The notes beneath the pieces were generated by a model. That model did not search any database. It saw nothing but the letters and a program-made list of their open reading frames with translations, and was not told where the DNA came from. A stretch of 38,524 nucleotides of DNA from Janibacter hoylei PVAS-1. GTDB lineage: Bacteria; Actinomycetota; Actinomycetes; Actinomycetales; Dermatophilaceae. Below, piece by piece: positions 9,228 through 17,060 of the stretch. Where the stretch lies: the NCBI RefSeq assembly GCF_000297495.1, contig NZ_ALWX01000037.1, positions 1 through 38,524 on the forward strand. The letters run 5' to 3'. Within the stretch, counting starts at the first letter, position 1; each line of letters begins with the position of its first letter. The translations under genes and the position numbers were made by a program.

Positions 9228-9290
9228 CCACCAGCGCAGGACGAAGGGGGATGTCGGCGGGCGCCGGCGTGCCCCGTCATCCGGAGCGGC

Positions 9291-9324
9291 CCCTTCGAGA
9301 CGGCCGCAGGCGGCCTCCTCAGGG
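9291..9324. repeat. Intergenic repeat element, copy 1 (CCCTTCGAGAC ... CCTCAGGG)
   Basis: This element runs from CCCTTCGAGAC to CCTCAGGG around an inner hairpin GGCCGC-AG-GCGGCC. The same inner hairpin and ends recur in the copy at 20761-20802, and related copies lie at 20828-20860 and 20870-20904. It sits between the malic enzyme and kinase genes, behind a CGAAGGGGG motif at 9242-9250. Confidence 0.6.
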
Positions 9325-9379
9325 GGCGGTGGTGGAGGGTCCCCGGGGAGCGGAGGGCGCGAATGGCAGGCTTGGCCAC

Positions 9380-10158
9380 GTGAAGCCGCCCCGCACGTAC
9401 CGCAAGGACACCTCGGCCGCCCCGCGCGGCTACTCCTCCTGGGAGGCCGCCGGCCTGCTGTGGCTCGCCGAGGCCCAAGCCGGCGGGGCGCGCAGGTCGC
9501 CGAGCTGCAGGACGTCGACCTCGACCACATCGACCTGCTGCAGTACGACCCCGCGCCCTCGACCAATGTCCAGGCCGACGAGCTCGGGGTCGCCCTCGCG
9601 GCGACGCACGCGGCCGGGGCACCGGCCTTCGGGGCGCCGCCGGCGCGGTGGAGCAGCCATGGCTTCATCGGCCCGGCCGACTCGCCGCTGCCGATGCCGC
9701 TCGAGCCGACCGACACCTGGGGCGCCTTCTTCGCCGAGCAGCGCATCCGGCACCTGCTGCGTCTCGGCCGGTCCGCGGGGCTGTGGGCCGACGAGACCCC
9801 GACCTTCGAGCGGGTCGCGGCCCGTCTGGAGTCCGGCGAGTTCGACGACGGCCGGCCCCCGGCCCGCATCCACGGCGACCTGTGGGCGGGCAACATCCTG
9901 TGGACCCGGCAGGGCGCCGTGCTCATCGACCCGGCCGCGCACGGCGGTCACGCCGAGACCGACCTCGCCATGCTCCTGCTCTTCACCGCGCCGCACATCG
10001 CCCGGATCATCGCGGCCTACGACGAGGCGGCCCCGCTCGCCGACGGCTGGCAGGAGCGCGTCGGCCTGCACCAGCTGTGCCCGGTCATGGTGCACGCGCT
10101 GGTCTTCGGCGGTGAGTACGTCGGCCAAGCCGTGCGGATGGCCGAGTCCTACGCCTGA
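9380..10158 (+). pseudogene. Fructosamine kinase family protein (aminoglycoside phosphotransferase fold), frameshifted
   Basis: From GTG 9380 the N-terminus KPPRTYRKDTSAAPRGYSSWEAAGLLWLAEA matches fructosamine kinases, but the frame breaks at GCGCGC 9488-9493 (one base lost or two gained). It continues as QVAELQDVDLDHIDLL. The catalytic loop is HGDLWAGN and the metal-binding loop is IDPAAHGGHAETDLAML, both diagnostic for FN3K-like kinases of the APH superfamily, which phosphorylate fructosamines or related ketosamines in protein deglycation. Restoring one base gives 259 aa, slightly short of the usual 280-290. The kinase motifs are intact, so the break may be a sequence error rather than real loss. 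Confidence 0.75.
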
Positions 10159-10172
10159 CCGGACCGGTCGGA

Positions 10173-10188
10173 GGGGGGACATCCCCCC
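10173..10188. terminator. G6/C6 hairpin after the kinase gene
   Basis: GGGGGG-ACAT-CCCCCC forms a 6-bp GC stem 14 bases after the stop of the fructosamine kinase gene and about 45 bases before the -10 box of the sensor kinase operon. A second small palindrome (GACCGG-AC-CGGTC) overlaps the stop. It probably separates the two transcription units. Confidence 0.45.
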
Positions 10189-10234
10189 TGCGAGATGGGG
10201 GAGCGCAGGGCAGACCGGAGCGGCTCGCTCTTCG

Positions 10235-10240
10235 TAGGTT
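10235..10240 (+). promoter_or_regulatory. Leaderless promoter TAGGTT-N6-GTG of the kinase/regulator operon
   Basis: TAGGTT is followed by six bases and GTG at 10247; a weak -35-like CAGACC lies about 18 bases upstream of it. This supports GTG 10247 as the operon start. Confidence 0.5.
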
Positions 10241-10246
10241 GGTCAC

Positions 10247-11538
10247 GTGACCACACAGACCCTCACCCCATCCACTGGAGGCGCCCGAGCCTCCCGCGCC
10301 GCTGGCAGGCCGGGTGGGGCAGCGTCCTGCTGCTCATCACGAGCGCGCTCACCTCGATCGGGGCCATGGTCCTCGTCTCGCTCGTCCTCACGGCCGTGCT
10401 GCTCATCAGCGCCGGTGGGCTCGGTCTGCTCCTCCTCGTGCCGCTCGTGTGGTTGTGCGGGGTCGTCGGACACGCCGAGCGGCACCGCGTCGTCGCCCTC
10501 TCCGGCCGCCGCGTCGACCCGCCGGCCCGCCGGGTGCAGCCGCTGTGGCGCAGGCTCCTCTTTGACCAGCACGCGTGGCGCAGCACCGCCTACCTCGTGC
10601 TGCACGCGATGTGGGGGGCGGTGACCGGATGGCTCATGCTCATCGGGCTGTCGCAGACCCTGCTCGTCCTCGGCGCACCCCTGCTCGGCGGCCGCCTGCC
10701 CGATGGTGGCTACTCGCTCTTCGGCTGGCTGCGCATCGAGGGCACGACGCAGATCGCGACGGCCTGGACGATCGCGCTCGTCGCCCTGCTCGTCATGCCG
10801 CTCCTGGCGCACCTCGTCACCTCGGTCGACGTCATGCTCGCCCGCTGGCTCCTCGGCCGCGACGAGCGCAAGGTCGTCGAGCACCTGTCGGCCCGGGTCG
10901 ACACCCTGAGCGAGTCGCGCCGCGAGGCCGTCGACTCCGTGGAGGCCGAGCGGCGACGGATCGAGCGCGACCTGCACGACGGACCGCAGCAGCGGATGGT
11001 CTCGATCGCGATGACCCTCGGCATGGCCAAGGAGGCCATCCACCGCGACCCGGATGCCGCCGCCCAGCTCGTCGACGAGGCGCACCGCTCCGCCAAGGAG
11101 GCGATCGTCGAGATGCGGCACGTCGCCCGCGGCATCGTCCCGCCGATCCTCGCCGACCGTGGCCTCGAGGCGGCACTGCCCGCCCTGGCCGCCCGCGCCG
11201 CCGTGCCCGTCTCCGTCGAGGTCCGGGATGTCGGCCGGCTCGACCCGACGACCGAGGCCATCGCCTACTTCGTCGTCAGCGAGGCCCTGACCAATGTCGC
11301 GAAGCACTCCGGTGCCCAGCACGCCGAGGTGGTCGTCACCGCTGACGGCGAGCAGCTGACCGCGACCGTCACCGACGACGGCGTCGGCGGCGCCGATCCC
11401 GCTCGCGGCACCGGGCTGACCGGGCTGCGCCAGCGGGTGACCGCCGTCGACGGCACCCTCGACGTGACCTCCCCCGAGGGCGGACCGACCGCCCTCACCG
11501 CCACACTCCCCCTGCGCACCGGACGGAGCCTGCGATGA
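10247..11538 (+). CDS. Two-component sensor histidine kinase (LiaS/NarL-type, HisKA_3), probable 1-base deletion near start
   Basis: Two pairs of membrane segments come first (VLLLITSALTSIGAMVLV, LLLLVPLVWLCGVVG; later AWTIALVALLVMPLLAHLV), forming a sensor domain with short loops. The phospho-acceptor helix reads ERRRIERDLHDGPQQRM (HisKA_3, His in DLHDG), and the ATPase domain has EALTNVAKHSGA (N box) and DDGVGGADPARGTGLTGLRQRV (G boxes). GTG 10247 follows a strong promoter but is one frame off (VTTQTLTP); restoring one C in the C4 run at 10266-10269 joins it to IHWRRPSLPRRW and gives 430 aa. Otherwise ATG 10195 opens the main frame. Its stop overlaps the regulator start (ATGA). Its role is probably envelope stress sensing. 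Confidence 0.85.
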
Positions 11539-12200
11539 CCGACCCGACCACCCAGCCGACGAGGATCGTCCTCGCCGAGGACTCGGTCCTCCTGCGCGAC
11601 GGCATCGTGCGCCTGCTGACCTCCGCGGGCTTCGAGGTGCCGGCGGCCTGCCCCGACGCCGAGAGCTTCCTCGCCGCCGTCGACGAGCACGAGCCGGACC
11701 TCGTCGTCGACGTGCGGATGCCCCCGACCTTCACCTCCGAGGGGATCGTCGCCGCGCTCGCGGTGCGCGACAAGCACCCGGAGACGGCGGTCATGGTGCT
11801 CTCGCAGTACGTCGAGGAGCAGTACGCGACCGAGCTCGTCGCCAGCCGGTCCACGGGGGTCGGCTACCTGCTCAAGGACCGCGTGGCCGACACGAGCGAC
11901 TTCATCGCGGCGCTGCGCGACGTCGCCGCGGGCGGCACGGTGCTCGACCCGGAGGTCGTCACCCAGCTGCTCACCCGGGCCCGGCACGCCGACCCGCTCG
12001 CGGCGCTCACCCCGCGCGAGGTCCTCGACCTCATGGCCCAGGGCCGGACCAACTCGGCGATCGGCAAGGGCCTCTACATCTCCGACGGTGCGGTCGAAAA
12101 ACACGTGACGTCGATCTTCACCAAGCTCGACCTGCCCCCGGCCGACGGCGACCACCGACGCGTGCTGGCCGTGCTGCGCTGGCTCGACCAGGAGGACTGA
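11535..12200 (+). CDS. NarL/LuxR-family response regulator (LiaR-like)
   Basis: This 221-aa regulator pairs with the kinase, whose TGA it overlaps by 4 bases. The receiver domain begins RIVLAEDSVLLRDGIVRLL with acidic residues E and D, has the phospho-acceptor Asp in LVVDVRMP, the conserved Ser/Thr strand VMVLSQYVEEQYA, and Lys in GYLLKDRV. The LuxR HTH domain (LTPREVLDLMAQGRTNSAIGKGL, then AVEKHVTSIFTKLDL) binds DNA when phosphorylated. The VEEQYA segment is typical of LiaR/NarL-like actinobacterial regulators with HisKA_3 partners. It very likely controls its own operon and envelope genes elsewhere; no binding site could be assigned. Confidence 0.92.
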   Translation: MTDPTTQPTRIVLAEDSVLLRDGIVRLLTSAGFEVPAACPDAESFLAAVDEHEPDLVVDVRMPPTFTSEGIVAALAVRDKHPETAVMVLSQYVEEQYATELVASRSTGVGYLLKDRVADTSDFIAALRDVAAGGTVLDPEVVTQLLTRARHADPLAALTPREVLDLMAQGRTNSAIGKGLYISDGAVEKHVTSIFTKLDLPPADGDHRRVLAVLRWLDQED

Positions 12201-12201
12201 G

Positions 12202-13065
12202 ATGACCAGCGCACCCCCGACGACCCCGACCCGGCTGCCGCCGAAGCCCGGTGAGCCGGCCGACCCCGAGTTGCGCGAGCGCTACCTCACCGATGCCGCG
12301 CGCCAGCGCGAGGCGCGACGTGCGGAGGCGGCACAGCTCGCCGCGCAGACCCGCCCCTCCCGCACCCCCACCGGCCCGATCCGCGTCATCGCGGCCCTCG
12401 TCGCCGTCGTGCTCGTGGCCCTCGTGTCCGCCTCACTCGTCGGACCGATGCTCAAGCAGTCCGAGACCCGCGAGCAGGCCCTGGGCGAGGTCACGGCGGT
12501 GAACTTCGCCGGCGGTGTCGGCGACGTGCGCATCCGCGCGGCCGAGCCGGGGGAGTCGCCCAAGGCGGTGGTCACCAGCACCTGGGGGCTGTGGAAGCCG
12601 TCGACGTCGGTCCGCACGAGCGAGGGCACGGCCACCCTGCGCTCCTCGTGCCCCTCGCGCTCCTTCGGCTCCGTCTGCGGCACGGACTGGCTCGTCGTCG
12701 TGCCCGCCGACACCGATCTGCGCATCGAGCAGGGCGTGGGCGCCGTCGAGATCGAGGACGTGGCCGGTGACATCCGGATCAGCACCGGCGTCGGCGACGT
12801 CGCCGTCACCGGGGCGGAGAGCGAGCAGCTGGACGTCGAGATGGGCGTCGGCTCGTTCAGCTACGAAGGGGTCGAGCCCCCCGAGTCCGTGGACGTGCGC
12901 CTCGGCGTCGGCGACGTGAGCCTGCGCCTGCCGGACACCGTCGGGTACCGGGTGACTGCTTCTGGCGCGGCGGGCCTGGCCAACTCCCTCGGGCACGACC
13001 CGGCCTCCGACCGGACGGTCCACGTCGAGGCCGGGGTCGGGTCGGTCGCCATCGACCCGAGCTGA
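12202..13065 (+). CDS. Membrane-anchored DUF4097-like protein of the LiaRS-like operon
   Basis: This protein starts one base after the regulator stop, so it is cotranscribed. Its 287 residues have a Pro-rich, charged cytoplasmic N-terminus, one membrane helix at about 59-80 (IRVIAALVAVVLVALVSASLVG) and an outside domain built from repeating short strands: GGVGDVRIRAAE, GVGAVEIEDVAGDIRISTGVGDVAVTGA, MGVGSFSYEGV, LGVGDVSLRLP, AGVGSVAIDPS. The recurring G-V-G-x-[VF] unit is the mark of DUF4097-type beta-helical repeats found with LiaFSR-like systems. It may sense or modulate envelope stress; this role is inferred from operon position. Confidence 0.8.
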   Translation: MTSAPPTTPTRLPPKPGEPADPELRERYLTDAARQREARRAEAAQLAAQTRPSRTPTGPIRVIAALVAVVLVALVSASLVGPMLKQSETREQALGEVTAVNFAGGVGDVRIRAAEPGESPKAVVTSTWGLWKPSTSVRTSEGTATLRSSCPSRSFGSVCGTDWLVVVPADTDLRIEQGVGAVEIEDVAGDIRISTGVGDVAVTGAESEQLDVEMGVGSFSYEGVEPPESVDVRLGVGDVSLRLPDTVGYRVTASGAAGLANSLGHDPASDRTVHVEAGVGSVAIDPS

Positions 13066-13079
13066 TCGGGCAGGACCAC

Positions 13080-13093
13080 CCGCCGCGGCGGGC
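13080..13093. terminator. Palindrome between converging genes
   Basis: CCCGCCGCGGCGGG lies in the 33-base gap between the DUF4097-like gene and the converging glycosylase gene. It is a possible bidirectional terminator, short and without a T-run. Confidence 0.35.
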
Positions 13094-13098
13094 CGGCG

Positions 13099-13959
13099 CT
13101 ACTTGAGGAACTTGCTCGTGCGCCGGTCCGCCAGCGGCGTGCCGCCGGTCTGACAGGTCGCGCAGTACTGCAGCGACCGGTCGGCGAAGCTCACCTCGCG
13201 CACGACATCGCCGCACTCCGGGCAGGCCTCACCGGTGCGTCCGTGCACCCGCATCCCGGCCCGCTTGGCGTCCTTGAGCTCCTTCGCCGGCTTGCCCGAG
13301 GCGGCGGCAACGGCGTCGCTCAGGGTGGAGCGGAGCGCCGCGTAGAGGGTGTCGACCTGCTCGTCGGTCAGGGAGGCGGCCTTGGCGAAGGGGGACAGCC
13401 GCGCCACGTGCAGCACCTCGTCGGAGTAGGCGTTGCCGACGCCGGCGATGAGTGACTGGTCGCGCAGCACCCCCTTGATCTGGGTAGTGCGCCCGGCGAG
13501 CAGGGCCGCGAAGACGTCGCGGGTGAAGTCCTCGGCGAGCGGGTCGGGCCCGAGCCGGGCGATGCCGGGCACGTCCTGCACATCGCGCACGAGGTAGGCG
13601 GCCAGGCTCTTCTTGGTCCCGGCCTCGGTGACGTCGAAGCCGGACCCGTCGACGAGCCGGACGCGCAGCGCGATGGGGGACTTGCCCGGGCGCAGGACGG
13701 TGCGGGGCAGCTCGTCGGACCAGCGGATCCACCCGGCGCGGGCGAGGTGGACGACGAGGTGGATGCCGTCGCAGTCGACGTCGATGAACTTGCCGTGGCG
13801 GTGCACGCCGTCGACCGGGGCGCCGGCGAGGGCCTGCGGCGGAGGGTCGAAGGTCTTGAGCACCGAAAACGAGGCGAGCTCGAGCGACTCGACCGCCAGT
13901 CCGTCGAGGCGCTCGTCGAGGAAGTCGACGAGCCCCTGCACCTCGGGCATCTCAGGCAC
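13099..13959 (-). CDS. Fpg/Nei family DNA glycosylase-AP lyase
   Basis: This 286-aa base-excision repair enzyme starts MPEMPEVQG (GTG codon), so Pro2 is the catalytic nucleophile and Glu3 the conserved acid, as in formamidopyrimidine-DNA glycosylases. The middle has a helix-two-turn-helix segment (IKGVLRDQSLIAGVGNAYSDEVL), and the C-terminus is a four-cysteine zinc ribbon (CPECGDVV ... CATCQTGG). It would remove oxidised bases from DNA. Whether it is closer to MutM or to the actinobacterial Fpg2/Nei branch cannot be settled by eye. Its start overlaps the last codons of the App1-like gene by 8 bases, implying cotranscription and translational coupling. Confidence 0.92.
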   Translation of the reverse strand: MPEMPEVQGLVDFLDERLDGLAVESLELASFSVLKTFDPPPQALAGAPVDGVHRHGKFIDVDCDGIHLVVHLARAGWIRWSDELPRTVLRPGKSPIALRVRLVDGSGFDVTEAGTKKSLAAYLVRDVQDVPGIARLGPDPLAEDFTRDVFAALLAGRTTQIKGVLRDQSLIAGVGNAYSDEVLHVARLSPFAKAASLTDEQVDTLYAALRSTLSDAVAAASGKPAKELKDAKRAGMRVHGRTGEACPECGDVVREVSFADRSLQYCATCQTGGTPLADRRTSKFLK

Positions 13960-15048
13960 TGCTGGCTCCTGCGGGGTCGGAGAGGCTCACGTCGTCGGCG
14001 GCGAGGGCGCCGCGCAGCTGCTCGAGCATCGTGTAGCCGTCGGCGGCGTGGACCACCGGCAGCTGGACCCCGACGTGCTGCTCGAAGTCGTCGGTGGCGA
14101 TGGGCGTGAAGTGGCTGAGCAGCTGCTCGGTCGCCGTGAGCACGCGGATGCAGATGGCCCGCACCCGGTCGGGGGCGCTGCTCGGCGAACTCGCCGTAGA
14201 GGCTCGGGTCGTGCTGGCCGTCGTCGCCGACGAGCACCCAGCGCACCTGGGGCATCTCGCGGGCGAGCCGGTGCAGGCAGGCGCGCTTGTGGTCCTGGCC
14301 GGAGCGAAACCAGCCGGTGTTGGTCGGGCCCCACTCCGTCATGAGCAGGGGACCGAGCGGGTACCCGGCGCGGCGCATGAATCGGGTGAGGGAGGGCACG
14401 GCATTCCACGCGCCCGTCGACACGTAGACGATCGGTGCCCCCGGGTGCGCGGCGAGCAGCTCGCGGTACATCGTCGCCATGCCGGGCACGGCCCGGCGGG
14501 TGCCCTCGTGGCGGAAGAAGGTGTTGTACGCCGCGATCATCGGGCGCGGCATCGTCGTCGTGATGATCGTGTCGTCGATGTCGGAGACGATGCCGAAGGT
14601 CTGGTCGGGGCCGACGACGAAGACGGCCGCCGTCGTGTCCGCGGCCCGCGGCGAGGCGATCTCGACGTCGTGCCAGCCGGGGGCGAGCCCGTGGTCGGTG
14701 ATCGTCAGGTCGAGCAGCCCTGAGCGGTCGGAGCGGGTGCGGTACTCGCGATCGCCGATGCGCACGGTCACCGGCTCACCCACTGCCGGGGTGGTGAAAA
14801 AGCTGCGCCACCCCCTTCGCTCGCTGTCGGCGGTGCGCAGCTCGAGCCACGTCGCCCGGGCGTCCGCGGCGGCCGGGGCGTAGGGGCGGCGGGTCATGAG
14901 GACGCGACCGAGCACGCGCACCCGCTCGGCGCTGCCGTAGCCGGTGTAGGTGAGCACGCGTGTGCCCCACCCTCGGCGGCGCATGGCCCCCCGCCACCTG
15001 GCGGTACCATGCGTCCTCGATGATCGCGGCTGCGTGGGGTCGCGGCAT
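13952..15048 (-). pseudogene. App1-like phosphatidate phosphatase domain protein, frameshifted twice
   Basis: The N-terminus MPRPHAAAIIEDAWYRQVAG (ATG 15048) is followed by a shift at the C6 run 14987-14992 into a frame with RGWGTRVLTYTGYG. The catalytic DXDXT-like motif of the App1/DUF2183 HAD-type phosphatase appears as GIVSDIDDTIITTT, followed by VYVSTGAWN and RWVLVGDDGQHDPSLYGEFA. A second shift at the G5 run 14171-14175 leads to VRAICIRVLTATEQLL and the stop. Removing one base at each site gives 364 aa, usual for the family. These proteins hydrolyse phosphatidate or related phospholipids in vitro; the bacterial role is unclear. All catalytic motifs are intact, which argues for assembly errors. 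Confidence 0.8.
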
Positions 15049-15055
15049 GGGGCCG

Positions 15056-15061
15056 AGCCTA
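15056..15061 (-). promoter_or_regulatory. Leaderless promoter TAGGCT-N7-ATG of the App1/Fpg operon
   Basis: On the minus strand TAGGCT is followed by seven bases and the ATG at 15048. It is divergent from the HprK-like gene that starts at 15153. Confidence 0.5.
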
Positions 15062-15152
15062 GTGCGCGACGGTGACGGCGGAGGGGGCGGACGTCACTGC
15101 CTTCGCCGGATCGGCTCTGGCAGAGTGATCCCCGGCGAAGGGAGGGCCGTCG

Positions 15153-16331
15153 GTGGGTGAGGCCGCGGTGCGGGCGATCGATCTCGCGACGATGGGGTGC
15201 ACGTGGGTGCTCGACGTGTCCGCGCTCGACCCCGACGAGGCCGACGCGATGGCCCACCGCTGGCAGCGCTGCGTCGACCTGCTCGCCGCGCCCGACCGGC
15301 TCCGGCTGGTCGACGAGCCGATCCGCGTGCGCGTCCACGGCGGCGACCCGGGGGCGGTCGCTGAGGGTGAACTCGTCACCGGTGCGGCGGAGGCCGACAA
15401 GATCGCCTACGCCCTCTCCCGCGAGGTGACTCGGGCCGGTCTGATGCGTTTGCGAGGGCAGGCCACCCTGCTCCACGCCGCGGCGCTCGCGGACGACGAG
15501 GGCCGCACCGTCGTGCTCGTCGCCCCCTCGGGAGGGGGCAAGTCGACCGCGACCCGGGAGCTCGGGCGGCACTTCGGCTACGTCTCGGACGAGTCGGTGG
15601 TGCTGCTGCCCGACGGCCGGATCGCCCCCCACCCCAAGCCGCCGTCTCTCGTCATCGACCCGGACGACCGCTTCCACAAGGAGGAGCCGGCGCCCGACGA
15701 CCTCGGCCTCGGGCCGACCCCGGTAGCGCCCCGTCTCGCGGCGCTGCTCACCCTCGCCCGTGACGCCACGGTCACCGAGCCGGTCATCGAGGAGGTGGGA
15801 CTCGTCGACCAGGTGCTCGCGCTGCTGCCCGAGACCTCGTCGACCTGGTGGCTCGACGACGGCCTCGACCGGCTGGCCCGGGCCGTGACGGTCGGCGGCC
15901 CCCCGGCGCGACTGAGCTATGCGGAGATCGACGGGTGCGTCGACCTCGTGCGCCAGCACCTGGCGTCGGCGGTGCCAGCCGAGCCGACGTGGGAGCACCT
16001 GCCCCCGACCGGTGGGCAGCGGCTCGCCGTCGACGCCGAACGGGTCGAGCCCGACGAGGGCTCGGTCGACCTGTCGACCGTGCGCGTGGTGCGGGCCCCG
16101 TGGTCGGACGCCATCGCCTGCGACGGTGAGGTGCTCGTGCTCCAGGGGGCACGCCCCCTGCGCCTCGCCGGCCCGGGGGCTGCGGTGTGGCGCTGTGCCG
16201 ACGAACCGCAGACCGTGGAGCAGCTCGTCGACGGGGTGACGGCCGCGCTCGGGGAGCACCCGGACGCGGCCAGCATCGTGACCTCCGCGGTCACGCAGCT
16301 GCTGGGTCACGGCGTGCTCGCCGTGGCCTGA
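15153..16331 (+). CDS. HPr-kinase-like P-loop protein fused to a PqqD-like domain
   Basis: This 392-aa protein has a central HprK-like P-loop APSGGGKST at residues 124-132, preceded by ATLLHAAAL and followed by FGYVSDESVVLLPDGRIAPHPKP, the pattern of HPr kinase/phosphorylase relatives found in RiPP (for example lasso peptide) clusters. Residues from about 325 (GARPLRLAGPGAAVWRCADEPQTVEQLVDGV) form a PqqD-like fold, normally a leader-peptide recognition element. GTG 15153 is chosen because GGAGG lies 7 bases upstream. No precursor peptide, lasso cyclase or radical-SAM enzyme is nearby. What it phosphorylates is unknown, and peptide modification is inference from the domains only. Confidence 0.75.
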   Translation: MGEAAVRAIDLATMGCTWVLDVSALDPDEADAMAHRWQRCVDLLAAPDRLRLVDEPIRVRVHGGDPGAVAEGELVTGAAEADKIAYALSREVTRAGLMRLRGQATLLHAAALADDEGRTVVLVAPSGGGKSTATRELGRHFGYVSDESVVLLPDGRIAPHPKPPSLVIDPDDRFHKEEPAPDDLGLGPTPVAPRLAALLTLARDATVTEPVIEEVGLVDQVLALLPETSSTWWLDDGLDRLARAVTVGGPPARLSYAEIDGCVDLVRQHLASAVPAEPTWEHLPPTGGQRLAVDAERVEPDEGSVDLSTVRVVRAPWSDAIACDGEVLVLQGARPLRLAGPGAAVWRCADEPQTVEQLVDGVTAALGEHPDAASIVTSAVTQLLGHGVLAVA

Positions 16332-16337
16332 GCGGGC

Positions 16338-16658
16338 TCAGTCGATCTTGAGCTCGCCCATCTCGCCCCAGCCGGTGCCCTCGACGGCGCGGCTGATGAT
16401 CCGCGGGGTCTCCGCGAGCGCGGGGCGCATCGCCTCGAGTCCGGCGGCGAAGTGGTCGCTCGAGACATGCGCCTCGGCGGCGTCGTCCTGGAAGGCCTCG
16501 ACGAGGACCCACTCGTCATCCGTGTCGAGGCTCATCGACCACTCGAAGAAGATGTTGCCCGGCTCGGCGAGCGTGGCGCGGGTGAACTCTTCCACGATCT
16601 CCGGCCACTGCTCGGTGTACTCGGGCTTGGTGCGGAACTTCACGACGATGAGGATCAT
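16338..16658 (-). CDS. Antibiotic biosynthesis monooxygenase (ABM) domain protein
   Basis: This 106-aa dimeric ferredoxin-like-fold protein starts MILIVVKFRTKPEYTEQW and has the typical FFEWSMSLDTDDEWVLVEAFQDDAAEAHVSSDHF segment in which the His of the final motif often contacts the substrate. Relatives act as quinol or heme monooxygenases, or as small stress proteins; the substrate is unknown here. The gene ends 6 bases from the converging HprK-like gene and has its own leaderless promoter, so it is probably a single-gene unit although it follows arsC on the same strand by 33 bases. Confidence 0.85.
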   Translation of the reverse strand: MILIVVKFRTKPEYTEQWPEIVEEFTRATLAEPGNIFFEWSMSLDTDDEWVLVEAFQDDAAEAHVSSDHFAAGLEAMRPALAETPRIISRAVEGTGWGEMGELKID

Positions 16659-16664
16659 GACCTC

Positions 16665-16670
16665 ACCGTA
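16665..16670 (-). promoter_or_regulatory. Leaderless promoter TACGGT-N6-ATG of the ABM gene
   Basis: On the minus strand TACGGT is followed by six bases and the ATG at 16658, the same hexamer and spacing as the ATPase gene at 5807. Confidence 0.5.
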
Positions 16671-16691
16671 GTCGTCTTCGCACCGAGGGTG

Positions 16692-17048
16692 TCAGCCGGC
16701 GACGAAGGGAGCGACCCGGTCCTTGGGCCGACCGATGATCGCCCGGTCGCCCTTGACGACGACCGGCCGCTGCATGAGGCGCGGGTGCTCGACGAGGACG
16801 GCGACGACCTGGTCGACGGTCGCCACGTCGGCGTCGGTCAGGCCCTGGTCCTTGAAGAAGGCATCACGGCGCACGAGGTCGGTCGGCTCGTCCTCGAGCT
16901 TGCCGATGAGCTCGCGCAGCTCGGCCTCGTCGAGGGGCTGCTTGAGGTACTGGTGCACCTCGGCCGAGACCCCGGCTCCCTCGATCGACTCGATCGCGGC
17001 GCGGGAGGTCGAGCACTTCGGGTTGTGCAGCACGGTGACATCGCTCAT
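16692..17048 (-). CDS. arsC: ArsC-family reductase (arsenate reductase, glutaredoxin-dependent type)
   Basis: This 118-aa protein has the N-terminal catalytic motif VLHNPKCSTSR with the redox Cys at residue 12, the FFKDQGL helix segment, and the C-terminal RPVVVKGDRAIIGRP signature containing the conserved Arg. It belongs to the ArsC/Spx thioredoxin-fold family, in which ArsC reduces arsenate to arsenite using glutathione/glutaredoxin or an equivalent thiol. In an actinobacterium the electron donor would probably be mycoredoxin/mycothiol (inference). It starts 9 bases after the stop of the BASS transporter gene but also has its own TAGGTT-N6-ATG promoter. Whether it truly handles arsenate is not proven, because no arsR lies nearby. 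Confidence 0.8.
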   Translation of the reverse strand: MSDVTVLHNPKCSTSRAAIESIEGAGVSAEVHQYLKQPLDEAELRELIGKLEDEPTDLVRRDAFFKDQGLTDADVATVDQVVAVLVEHPRLMQRPVVVKGDRAIIGRPKDRVAPFVAG

Positions 17049-17054
17049 GAGGCC

Positions 17055-17060
17055 AACCTA
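17055..17060 (-). promoter_or_regulatory. Leaderless promoter TAGGTT-N6-ATG of arsC
   Basis: On the minus strand TAGGTT is followed by six bases and the ATG at 17048. The box overlaps the end of the transporter gene, so arsC could be expressed independently. Confidence 0.45.

Noticed and set aside
6654-9926. Very long minus-strand open frame of over 1000 codons
   Set aside because: It is the antisense of malic enzyme and the kinase gene. Only its stretch around 7190-7640 carries real protein (the WXG N-terminus); the rest is Arg/Asp/Gly-rich shadow typical of high GC.
13368-16310. Minus-strand open frame of 980 codons
   Set aside because: Only the App1-like portion is real; the rest is antisense to the HprK-like gene or out of frame in Fpg.
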